From NCBI RefSeq assembly GCF_001586785.1, contig NZ_LUFH02000001.1, positions 78,273 to 142,272 of the forward strand: a stretch of 64,000 bases of DNA, given 5' to 3'. Of the stretch, positions 44,760-52,758 are shown piece by piece. Below the pieces are notes generated by a model. It ran no database searches. It was not told where the DNA came from and saw nothing but the letters and a program-made list of their open reading frames with translations. The DNA is from Sphaerospermopsis aphanizomenoides BCCUSP55. GTDB taxonomy: Bacteria > Cyanobacteriota > Cyanobacteriia > Cyanobacteriales > Nostocaceae. Numbering within the stretch: position 1 is the stretch's first letter; each line of letters starts with the position of its first letter. The position numbers and the translations under genes were made by a program.

Positions 44760-45785
44760 ATGTTTGACAACTTTACTCTGAGTAAAGATAAACTTTGGAA
44801 TCGCCGTCAACTCCTAAAACTGGGAATAATAGGTGGTGGGATGATTGGTGTGTCTGCATTATGGCACACACAAAATGTAAAAAATAATACTAAAGTTAGA
44901 GTGCCACCCATGGAAATGGAAGCCTCTGATAATGCGACCAAACCCATGCAGGTGTTACGAAATTTTGAGTATGGGACACTCAAGCAAGAGAATGGCCGCA
45001 CGATTCGAGAATTTCAGTTGATAGCTGGTACTTCCACAATTCAGCTTAACAGTGCTGTCTCCTATAATATGTGGGATTTAAATGGACGCATCCCAGGTCC
45101 AACATTACGGGCTAAAGAAGGAGAAAGAATAAGGATACTTTTTCTCAATAAAGCTGGACATTCCCATTCTTTACATTTTCATGGTGTGCATCCTTCAGAT
45201 ATGGATGGTGTACGTCCCATTAGTAACGGTAAAGCAACTATCTATGAATTTGATGCTGAACCCTATGGCGTTCACTTATATCACTGTCATGTAGAACCTG
45301 TAACCCGTCATATTGCTAAGGGTTTATATGGGATGTTTATTATTGATCCGCCTAAACCACGTCCACCTGCGGATGAAATTGTTTTAATCATGTCTGGGTA
45401 TGATGTGAATGATGATAACAAAAATGAATATTATGCTTTTAATGGTTTACCGCATCATTATATGCACCATCCCATTCAGATTTACCAAAATCAGTTAATT
45501 CGATTATATGTTCTCAATATTATTGAATTTGACCCAGCCGTAACGTTTCACCTCCACGCTAATTTTTTTGATGTCTATCGTTCTGGGATGACTATGACTC
45601 CCAGTGAAAAAACAGATGTTCTGACTATGGGTGTCGCAGAAAGGCACATCTTGGAATTTGCTTTTCGTTATCCAGGTAAGTATATGTTCCATCCTCATCA
45701 GGATGCTGTGGCTGAAAACGGTTGTATGGGACAGTTTGAAGTCATAGCTGAAAAAGATGCGAAAACAATTGGAAAGCACAGATGA
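44760..45785 (+). CDS. Two-domain multicopper oxidase, putative ferroxidase
   Basis: A 341-aa cupredoxin-fold enzyme. It begins with a Tat-like or anchor sequence (NRRQLLKLGIIGGGMIGVSAL), so it is exported. Domain 1 has HSHSLHFHG near 134-142 and YHCHVEPVTRHIAKGLYG near 173-190, supplying a type 1 copper (Cys-His pair) plus trinuclear-site ligands. Domain 2 has TFHLHANFF near 264 and FHPHQDAVAENGCMG near 311, with Pro in place of the type-1 Cys. Type 1 copper is thus only in domain 1, which fits a trimeric two-domain oxidase. It opens the iron-uptake cluster, where a ferroxidase feeding FTR1 is expected. Confidence 0.85.
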   Translation: MFDNFTLSKDKLWNRRQLLKLGIIGGGMIGVSALWHTQNVKNNTKVRVPPMEMEASDNATKPMQVLRNFEYGTLKQENGRTIREFQLIAGTSTIQLNSAVSYNMWDLNGRIPGPTLRAKEGERIRILFLNKAGHSHSLHFHGVHPSDMDGVRPISNGKATIYEFDAEPYGVHLYHCHVEPVTRHIAKGLYGMFIIDPPKPRPPADEIVLIMSGYDVNDDNKNEYYAFNGLPHHYMHHPIQIYQNQLIRLYVLNIIEFDPAVTFHLHANFFDVYRSGMTMTPSEKTDVLTMGVAERHILEFAFRYPGKYMFHPHQDAVAENGCMGQFEVIAEKDAKTIGKHR

Positions 45786-45912
45786 GAACAGGAATTATTG
45801 ATCAATATTTTTTTACTAAATTATTGAAAATATTTTGCATTTATTTTAAAGTAAAAATATTGTATTTATTTATACACAAATAATTGTTTTTAGGTAAAAA
45901 AGACCCAAGTAT

Positions 45913-46455
45913 ATGTTAATCAATGCTTCAATTTCTTCAGCTAATCTACTAGGATTTTTTTCATTATTGACTTATGTGTTAACTGTATTACCTAGTTCTA
46001 TCAGAGCAGTTTTACCACAAATTAAAAAAGCGAAAATCACCATTAATTTATTTAAATATCGTCGTCAATTAGGTATCATATCTTTTTTGTTAGCATTAAT
46101 TCATGCTGGATTAATAGTGATTAAAAGAAATGTAGATTTATGGGATATCCAAAGTTACAAAATTTCTATAGAAGGAACAACTAAATTAATTATTGTTGCA
46201 CTGCTAGGCTTTACATCTAGTGATTGGAGGGTAAAAAAGATGAAAAAAAATTGGCAAAAACTACACCAATTAACCTATACAGCTATGTTTTTATTACTGT
46301 GGCATATTCAAGAAAAGATGTCCAGCCATTGGAATATTATCACTCCCATAGAAATAATTTTACTGACAGTAATTATTGGCTTATTTTGCCGAAGACGTTG
46401 GTTAGAATATAGCAAACGTGAATCTCATCAAAAGCCAAAAAATCAATCAGTTTAA
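45913..46455 (+). CDS. Ferric-reductase-like transmembrane cytochrome b
   Basis: A 180-aa membrane protein with five helices. Conserved His that would ligate heme b are seen in FLLALIHAGLIV, KKNWQKLHQLTYTAMFLLLWHIQ, so both ends of a heme pair are present. It resembles the ferric reductase-like domain of YedZ/MsrQ and of the NADPH oxidases, but lacks the flavin/NADPH half, which must come from another protein. In this cluster it is well placed to reduce Fe(III) at the membrane before the oxidase/permease. Confidence 0.75.
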   Translation: MLINASISSANLLGFFSLLTYVLTVLPSSIRAVLPQIKKAKITINLFKYRRQLGIISFLLALIHAGLIVIKRNVDLWDIQSYKISIEGTTKLIIVALLGFTSSDWRVKKMKKNWQKLHQLTYTAMFLLLWHIQEKMSSHWNIITPIEIILLTVIIGLFCRRRWLEYSKRESHQKPKNQSV

Positions 46456-46478
46456 CTAAAAAAAGGATCGTAAAAATC

Positions 46479-47732
46479 ATGGTGAAAATATCTCATTTTC
46501 ATAAGATAATTTGGAGTACCGAAGGATTTATTTTCTCAGTTCTCGTAATTTTAGGATTGATAAAATTTACTTTTACACTAAGTAATCAAAGTGTAAATTT
46601 CAATGGTGGAACTATTACTAGTAAAGGTGTACGGGTTTATTCTGTAGCTATTAGCCAAGATGGCAAAACAATAGTTAATGGGAATCTGAATAAGAATATT
46701 GATGTATGGAATTTACAAAATGGTAAAATAATTCATCAACTTTGTGGACATGGAAATTTAGTCAATTCTGTTGCTATTAGCCCAAATAATCAAATTATTG
46801 CGAGTGGTAGTTGGGATAATTATATTAAAATCTGGAACTTTAAAACCGGGAAATTAATGCGGACATTATCTGGACATCAAGATGATGTTAAAGCAGTTGC
46901 TTTCAGCCCAGATGGGAAATTTTTAGCTAGTAGTAGCTGGGATAAAACTATTAAGGTTTGGAATGTAGCAACAGGAGATATTTTTATCAATTTACCACAG
47001 GAAAATGAAGTGAGAAACGTTGCTTTTAGTCCAGATGGAAAAATTATAGCTGCTGGAGAAGAAAGTGGAAAAATTATGCTTTGGTATCTACCAACTGGAA
47101 AGCTAAGAATTCCTTTAGCAGCACATTCAAAACCTATTTGGTCTTTAGCTTTTAGCCCAGATGGTAAATATATTGCTAGTGCTAGTTCTGATCAGACTAT
47201 TAAATTATGGAATCTCCAAACTGGAGAATTAGTATCTGTATTGACAGGACATAACAAAGCAGTTTATTCTGTTGTATTTAGTCCTGATAGTCTAACTTTA
47301 GCTAGTGGTAGTTATGATAAAACTGTTAAGCTTTGGAATGTCGCCAATGGTAACTTAATTCATACTTTTACTGGTCATACTAAGCCTGTTTGGTCTTTGG
47401 CTTTTAGCCCTAATAATCATACTCTTATCAGTGGTAGTGCAGATGCAACTATCAGAATTTGGAATTTACCTAAATCTGTTATTTTCCGTAAAGCTGTTAA
47501 ATATGCTATGAATGCTGCTGATCTAACCCAAACAGCAAAATCACCACCAGAATGGAAAAGAGTGGTTGAGCGTTGGCAAAAATCTATCAATCTCATGGCT
47601 AGTGTACCAAGTTCTAGTGTGGATTATGCGATCGCTCAAAAAAAGATTATTGAGTATCGACGTAATTTACAATATGCGTATCAAAATGCTCAATTTAGTA
47701 AAAAAGATAACATTTTTATACTAAATTTTTGA
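46479..47732 (+). CDS. Membrane-anchored seven-bladed WD40 protein
   Basis: A 417-aa protein. One TM helix (FIFSVLVILGLIKFTFTL) near residue 20 leads into seven WD40 blades; each has the SVAFSPDG / WD-type ending (for example WDKTIKVWNVATG). A 75-residue helical tail follows (SPPEWKRVVERWQKSINLM). Orientation suggests the propeller lies outside the cytoplasm, or in it if the helix is reversed. It starts 23 bases after the cytochrome gene, so it belongs to the same unit. WD40 proteins are binding platforms; a role in iron uptake is not known. Confidence 0.85.
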   Translation: MVKISHFHKIIWSTEGFIFSVLVILGLIKFTFTLSNQSVNFNGGTITSKGVRVYSVAISQDGKTIVNGNLNKNIDVWNLQNGKIIHQLCGHGNLVNSVAISPNNQIIASGSWDNYIKIWNFKTGKLMRTLSGHQDDVKAVAFSPDGKFLASSSWDKTIKVWNVATGDIFINLPQENEVRNVAFSPDGKIIAAGEESGKIMLWYLPTGKLRIPLAAHSKPIWSLAFSPDGKYIASASSDQTIKLWNLQTGELVSVLTGHNKAVYSVVFSPDSLTLASGSYDKTVKLWNVANGNLIHTFTGHTKPVWSLAFSPNNHTLISGSADATIRIWNLPKSVIFRKAVKYAMNAADLTQTAKSPPEWKRVVERWQKSINLMASVPSSSVDYAIAQKKIIEYRRNLQYAYQNAQFSKKDNIFILNF

Positions 47733-47810
47733 GAATTATTTGATAAATAATCTCATCTATGATAGATAATTATCAAAGTTATAACTAAATTTTAGTAATT
47801 AGGAGCAAAA

Positions 47811-48839
47811 ATGATCAAATTCCGTTACTTATTCTTATCTATCGCAGTTTGTGCCATGATTTCCTTGAGTTCTTGCAACAGCGATACACCCACAGCAGAT
47901 GTTAAATCAACACTAGATACAGCCCAAGTTACAGAAACCAGCACCCACAGTGGTCATGGTACTAAAGCCCAAATTAATATTAATAATGCCATTTTATCCC
48001 AGTTAGATAAATTAGAGGCTAAACTGGGAGTTCCGGCATTATCAAACAAAATTCAAGCCAGTCGTCCCTATGCTTCTCCTCAAGATTTAGTCAGTAAAAA
48101 AGTGATTACTCAAGCCCAGTTTGACCAAATTCAAGATATGGTGACAGTGGAAGATGTGGTACTAACTGGAGAAGCTAAAGATGTTGATTACATGACAAAA
48201 TTAGGTTTAATGAAAGGACATCTTTTAGTAGCAAAAGAACTCCTAGAACAAAATCAACCCAAACAAGCAGAACCTCATATTGGTCATCCAGTGGAAGAGA
48301 TATATATTGATGTAGAAGAACAATTGAATGAACGGAAAATTAAAGAATTTAAAACAACTTTAGTAAGTTTGCAAGATTTGGTCAAAACTAATCCCAAAAA
48401 TGAAAAAATTAAGAGTAATTTCCATAATTCTATGGTAGCAGTGGATAATGCGATCGCTGCCTTACCAAAAGATGAAATCAGCAAACCTGCATTTGTTCTC
48501 CAAGTGATCAACAGTTTACTCGATGCCGCTAATTCTGAATATGGTGCAGCAGTAGCAAATGGTAAAATTGCCGCCCCCATAGAATACCAAGATTCTCGCG
48601 GCTTTGTGATTTATGCTAACGACCTATACAAAGGCATTTCTGCCCAAATAACTCAAATAAACCCAGAATTCAGCAAAAGCATAGAAACTAACTTAGCAGA
48701 ATTAATCAAAGTTTGGCCTACAGTAATTCCCCCAAACCAAGCTGTCAAAACCCCTGAAGATGTTACTAAAATGGTCAAAAATATAGAGGAAAACTCACAA
48801 AAAATCATCCAACAAAGTACCACCAAAGCACAAAGTTAG
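47811..48839 (+). CDS. Helix-hairpin-helix lipoprotein with EfeO-like helical domain
   Basis: A 342-aa lipoprotein with the lipobox SLSSC (Cys22). Residues about 54-106 match a ComEA-type helix-hairpin-helix pair (ININNAILSQLDKLEAKLGV, IQASRPYASPQDLVSKKVI). The rest is a long helical domain, with GLMKGHLLVAKELLE and AEPHIGHPVEEIYIDVEEQL giving closely spaced His/Glu candidates for metal. In EfeUOB systems the EfeO lipoprotein/periplasmic protein delivers iron to the FTR1 permease; this protein would be the analogue. The HHH domain, normally a DNA or peptide binder, is an odd partner. Confidence 0.7.
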   Translation: MIKFRYLFLSIAVCAMISLSSCNSDTPTADVKSTLDTAQVTETSTHSGHGTKAQININNAILSQLDKLEAKLGVPALSNKIQASRPYASPQDLVSKKVITQAQFDQIQDMVTVEDVVLTGEAKDVDYMTKLGLMKGHLLVAKELLEQNQPKQAEPHIGHPVEEIYIDVEEQLNERKIKEFKTTLVSLQDLVKTNPKNEKIKSNFHNSMVAVDNAIAALPKDEISKPAFVLQVINSLLDAANSEYGAAVANGKIAAPIEYQDSRGFVIYANDLYKGISAQITQINPEFSKSIETNLAELIKVWPTVIPPNQAVKTPEDVTKMVKNIEENSQKIIQQSTTKAQS

Positions 48840-49002
48840 CATTTCTACACCACAGAGACAACAAACAGCTTAAAATAAATGAAAAGAGAGGAAATAGTGA
48901 AAAGTTAAACATTCAAAATCATCCAGATTGATGACACATCAAAACTGTATAACTTCTCACCAAACTCCTCAAAAATTGTAATTTTGCTGATCTTAACAAC
49001 TG

Positions 49003-49437
49003 ATGCAAGAACTCGACCACCAAAAGACAATTGACATACTCAACGCCATCATGGAATTTGAACTAGCTGGAGTAGTTCGCTACACCCATTATTCCTTGAT
49101 GGTAACAGGACCCAACCGCTTACCAATTGTAGCTTTTTTTAAAGCCCAAGCCAGTGAATCTCTACTTCATGCCCAACAAGTAGGAGAAATTCTTACAGGT
49201 TTAGAGGGACATCCTACCCTGAGAATCGCTCCCATGGAAGAAACCTTCAAACATACAGTCAAGGATATCTTGACAGAAAGTTTATCCCATGAAAAGAAAG
49301 CACTGGATATGTACAAAAGTCTTCTATCAACCGTCACGGATGCCAGCATATATCTAGAAGAATTTGCCCGTGGCATGATTGGACAAGAAGAGATGCACAA
49401 TCTCGAACTGAAAAAAATGTTACGCGATTTCAGCTAA
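49003..49437 (+). CDS. Ferritin-like protein (bacterioferritin type)
   Basis: A 144-aa four-helix protein. The di-iron ligands are seen in AIMEFELAGVVRY (Glu), ASESLLHAQQVGE (Glu-x2-His), SLSHEKKALDMY (Glu) and GMIGQEEMHNLEL (Glu-x2-His). No Met heme ligand is certain. It starts 163 bases after the HHH lipoprotein gene and 76 bases before the FTR1 gene. It would store or buffer the iron that FTR1 brings in. Confidence 0.88.
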   Translation: MQELDHQKTIDILNAIMEFELAGVVRYTHYSLMVTGPNRLPIVAFFKAQASESLLHAQQVGEILTGLEGHPTLRIAPMEETFKHTVKDILTESLSHEKKALDMYKSLLSTVTDASIYLEEFARGMIGQEEMHNLELKKMLRDFS

Positions 49438-49513
49438 TATTTCTGAGTTATTGGTCACTAGTTCAAAAATTAATGACCAATGACTAATAACTAATAAATA
49501 ATGACTAATAGAT

Positions 49514-50461
49514 ATGAACTTTAGTACACTATTACCCACATTTGTGATTACCCTCCGCGAAGGAGTAGAAGCTGCCCTAGTGGTGGGCATTGTTCTAGCA
49601 TTATTAAAAAAAGCCAAACAATCTCAACTCAACTCCTGGGTTTTTGGTGGTGTGGCAGTTGGTATTTTTATCAGTGCCTTAATTGGGATTTTATTCAGTT
49701 CAGTAATTAAATTTTTAGGTGCGATTAACCCTGAATACACTTCCGTAGTGGAGCCAATATTAGAAGGTGTATTTGGTTTATTAGCTATAATTATGCTCAG
49801 TTGGATGTTAATTTGGATGACAAAACAAGCCAAATTAATGAAAGCCCAAGTGGAAGGAGCAGTTACAGGAGTATTATCACAAAATGGTAACGCTGGTTGG
49901 GGTGTTTTTAGCTTAATATTAATTGCCGTTGTCCGCGAAGGTTTTGAAACAGTCTTATTTATAGCAGCTAATTTTCAACAAGGTTTATTGCCCAGTTTAG
50001 GCGCACTTGGTGGTTTAGCAGCAGCAGCAGCAATTGGTGTATTGTTATTCAAATGGGGAGTAAAAATTAATATCCGCCAATTCTTTCAAGTTATGGGCGT
50101 TTTATTAATTTTAATTGTGGCTGGTTTAGTAGTTTCTTCTTTACATCATTTTGATGAAGCCATAGCTAATTTTTCTCTTAGTAGTCGCGCATCAGAAAAT
50201 TTGTGTTTCTATTATGAACACTTTACCAAAGTTCACTCTTGCATCTTAGGTCCATTAGTTTGGAATACAGAAAAAATCTTACCTGATGATAATTTTCCTG
50301 GTGTCATTTTCAAGTCTTTATTTGGCTATAGAGATCAACTCTATGTAGTACAAGCAGTGGGATATTTACTATTTTTAATCAGCATCGGTGGGTTATATTT
50401 CCGCAGTCTCATGGGTGGGAATATTCAAACAGCAAAAAAAGTTCCCGTTGCTCAAAAGTAG
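49514..50461 (+). CDS. FTR1-family iron permease
   Basis: A 315-aa membrane protein with seven helices. The two iron-binding REXXE motifs are REGVEAALVVG (Arg15-Glu19) and REGFETVLF near 139-147. LVSSLHHFDEAI and the HFTKVHSCILG loop lie outside the membrane. FTR1/EfeU permeases import Fe(III) that a ferroxidase delivers directly. A multicopper oxidase at the start of this unit satisfies that need, as in the yeast Fet3/Ftr1 pair. Converges with the minus-strand chelate-binding gene. Confidence 0.92.
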   Translation: MNFSTLLPTFVITLREGVEAALVVGIVLALLKKAKQSQLNSWVFGGVAVGIFISALIGILFSSVIKFLGAINPEYTSVVEPILEGVFGLLAIIMLSWMLIWMTKQAKLMKAQVEGAVTGVLSQNGNAGWGVFSLILIAVVREGFETVLFIAANFQQGLLPSLGALGGLAAAAAIGVLLFKWGVKINIRQFFQVMGVLLILIVAGLVVSSLHHFDEAIANFSLSSRASENLCFYYEHFTKVHSCILGPLVWNTEKILPDDNFPGVIFKSLFGYRDQLYVVQAVGYLLFLISIGGLYFRSLMGGNIQTAKKVPVAQK

Positions 50462-50507
50462 GATCAATATCCCCTCTGCGAGAAATTGAGGATTTGGTAT
50501 TTTCAAG

Positions 50508-51395
50508 CTATGTTTGGAGAAATATTTTCTGCAATTCTTGACAGGTTTTTGCAATGGCATTGAGACTACCAGGATTAACTAAACCGTAATAATCAAAAAT
50601 ATACACTCGATTACTTTTAGTAGCTTGTAATTTTTGCCAAAAGGGTTCTTTTTTTAAAGAGTTTAACAGGTTGGGTTCGGCATTCACTACAATTAAAACC
50701 TCTGGATTTGCTTCTAAAACTTTCTCAGCCGAAAGTGTTACATATCCACCAATGGGACTATTACCTTGTAATTCTGCGGCTATGTTTTTCGCTCCAAATC
50801 TGGAAATTAAATCACCAGCCCAACTGTTTTTATTTGGTGTGAGAATTGGTTGACGACTTACTAAAACTAAAGTAGAACTGCTGTTATTTTGACTTTCAGG
50901 TAAAAGAGTTTTATAATAATTCAACACAGGCTGGGGATCGACATCAATTATTTTAGCAATTGTTTTAGTTAATTCTTCTAAAGATTCCCAGCTATATACT
51001 TTTGTGGATAAAGTAGGTATTCCTATCTGTTTCAGTTTTTGCATAGGTACATCAGAAAAACCTGCTACACCAATCACTAAATCTGGTTTTAAAGCCACTA
51101 TTTTTTCTAAATTTGGGGCATTTTGACCCTCACTCACACTGGGAATATCTTTAAATCTAGGGTCGTTTTTAAATAAAGAACTACCAGTCATTCCTACTAA
51201 TTTAGTTGCATCTAATTGGAAGATAATATCAGCAGACAGTGATGAAAGTGCAACTACTCTTTTAGCTGATGTTTCTGGTGATTTTTGTGCGGTGATGATA
51301 TGGGATTTTGTCGGTGGTGTTGGCGTTGTCGCTGTGGTACAGGAGAATAGGAAAAGAGTTAAGATGAGTGTGATTACAGTTAATTTCCAACGCAT
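50508..51395 (-). CDS. Metal-chelate ABC transporter binding lipoprotein (BtuF/FhuD-like)
   Basis: A 295-aa lipoprotein with the lipobox LFLFSC (Cys19). The fold is the type III binding protein: RVVALSSLSADIIFQLDATKLVGMT, LEKIVALKPDLVIG and a second lobe with GNSPIGGYVTLSAEKVLEANPEVLIVV. Family members bind cobalamin, heme or ferric siderophores in the periplasm. No permease or ATPase adjoins it. Its place next to FTR1 and near a cobalt importer fits iron or B12, and the sequence does not decide. Confidence 0.85.
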   Translation of the reverse strand: MRWKLTVITLILTLFLFSCTTATTPTPPTKSHIITAQKSPETSAKRVVALSSLSADIIFQLDATKLVGMTGSSLFKNDPRFKDIPSVSEGQNAPNLEKIVALKPDLVIGVAGFSDVPMQKLKQIGIPTLSTKVYSWESLEELTKTIAKIIDVDPQPVLNYYKTLLPESQNNSSSTLVLVSRQPILTPNKNSWAGDLISRFGAKNIAAELQGNSPIGGYVTLSAEKVLEANPEVLIVVNAEPNLLNSLKKEPFWQKLQATKSNRVYIFDYYGLVNPGSLNAIAKTCQELQKIFLQT

Positions 51396-51503
51396 AGTAA
51401 TTTATTTTTTCTAATTTTTTTAACGCAGAGTAACGCGGAGGTAGCGCAGAGGAATACAGAGGTTTTTGAGGTGAGGAGAAAATGATTGTGTTTTTATTAT
51501 GGC

Positions 51504-52088
51504 TTAATTAACTAAAAATTGCTGTAAATCATCTGGGGTGTTACAGTTCAATAGCATATCTGGTTCTAATAATGGTAAATTTGCAACTGGATATAGTTTC
51601 AGCCACTTTTGAAATGAGCGTCCACCTTGGTTGATAAAATCTAAAAGTAGGGGTAAACAACTACTGCGATAAAAACCACACAGGGGTTCCCAACCTTTAG
51701 TATTTTTTACTAAACAGGCAATATTTTCTGCTTCTACATTATGTAGTCTCTTTACCCAATCTTGCAACACTTCAACTCTCAAGTTGGGTAAATCGCAAGC
51801 TAATAATAATACCCATTCTGTTTGTATTTTCTCTAGTCCTTGTGCAAAACCTACTAATGGTCCTTGTGTGTTGCTGGGATTTTCTTGGATAAATTCACAT
51901 CCATTTAAGTCTAAGTTTTGATATCGTTCTGGCCAAGATGTGACTATATATATGGTATCAGTGAAATTTTTAGCAACATTGCCAACTTTTTCCAATAAGG
52001 GTTTTCCCTGAATGATAATTAAGGCTTTGTCCTCTCCCATTCGTGAACTTTTCCCACCCGCTAGAACAATGGCGCTTAAAGTTGTCAT
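51504..52088 (-). CDS. mobA: Molybdenum cofactor guanylyltransferase
   Basis: A 194-aa GT-A-fold nucleotidyltransferase that joins GMP to molybdopterin. The start MTTLSAIVLAGG at 52088 is chosen over in-frame codons further upstream because the family begins almost at the nucleotide-binding loop. SAIVLAGGKSSRMGEDKALI is the signature. LLLACDLPNLR has the metal-binding Asp. The C-terminal LLEPDMLLNCNTPDDL is typical. Its partner moaB is 35 kb away. Confidence 0.93.
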   Translation of the reverse strand: MTTLSAIVLAGGKSSRMGEDKALIIIQGKPLLEKVGNVAKNFTDTIYIVTSWPERYQNLDLNGCEFIQENPSNTQGPLVGFAQGLEKIQTEWVLLLACDLPNLRVEVLQDWVKRLHNVEAENIACLVKNTKGWEPLCGFYRSSCLPLLLDFINQGGRSFQKWLKLYPVANLPLLEPDMLLNCNTPDDLQQFLVN

Positions 52089-52294
52089 AGAAACAAAATA
52101 TTTTTTACTACGTCTAATAAGTCTGTGGCTGTGACAATGGCATTGTAACAAAATTTATAATTGTTGCCATAGTGCAGTGAAATGCAAATTTTTATATTAA
52201 TAGATTAATAAGTATCAAAATAGCACCAGATTTTACGGATTCTTACTCCAGTAGATGTATTATTTATCATCCACTAGGAAACTACATAACCACT

Positions 52295-52651
52295 ATGTCT
52301 GATTATCATCAAGCAGTTGTTCAAGATGTCAACAACTTAGCAGCTATCAATAATATAGGTTTCATTAAATATGAACAGGGAGACAAAAAAACAGCAATTC
52401 AACAATGGCAACAAGCTATAAAAATTAATAATCAATCTGCTGAAGCCACTTTAGCTTTAGCTGTGGCTTTGTATGCTCAAGGAGAACAACAGAAGGCTTA
52501 TCAGTTGGCGGAAACTGCATTAAAGTTAGATAAAAGCTTCGCTGATTTTCACTGTATGAAAAAGAATCTTTGGGGTCAAACCATAATTACGGATGCTCAG
52601 AAATTCCTATCTACTCCCCACATGAAAACCTTGTTATCACAGTTGCATTAA
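52295..52651 (+). CDS. Short TPR protein
   Basis: A 118-aa protein with two to three TPR units: LAAINNIGFIKYEQGDKKTAIQQWQQAIKIN and AEATLALAVALYAQGEQQKAYQLAETALKLD. No signal peptide is present. It diverges from mobA and converges on the HlyD gene with a terminator between. Role unknown. Confidence 0.75.
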   Translation: MSDYHQAVVQDVNNLAAINNIGFIKYEQGDKKTAIQQWQQAIKINNQSAEATLALAVALYAQGEQQKAYQLAETALKLDKSFADFHCMKKNLWGQTIITDAQKFLSTPHMKTLLSQLH

Positions 52652-52705
52652 TAGTAAGTATTCAGGAGTCAGTATTCAGTATTCAGAATAATTGTCTATA
52701 AAAAA

Positions 52706-52734
52706 GGGGAAAGTTTCCAGGTTTTTCTTTCCCC
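52706..52734 (-). terminator. Rho-independent terminator of the type I secretion genes
   Basis: GGGGAAAG and CTTTCCCC form an 8-bp stem. On the minus strand it follows the HlyD stop by 25 bases and runs directly into CCCCTTTTTT. It may serve the plus-strand TPR gene as well. Confidence 0.8.
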
Positions 52735-52758
52735 CCCCCAATGCTTATTGCTACTGAA

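Noticed and set aside
52089..52151. Longer N-terminus for mobA
   Set aside because: The extra 21 residues (LQCHCHSHRL...) lie ahead of the conserved nucleotide-binding start and look non-coding.
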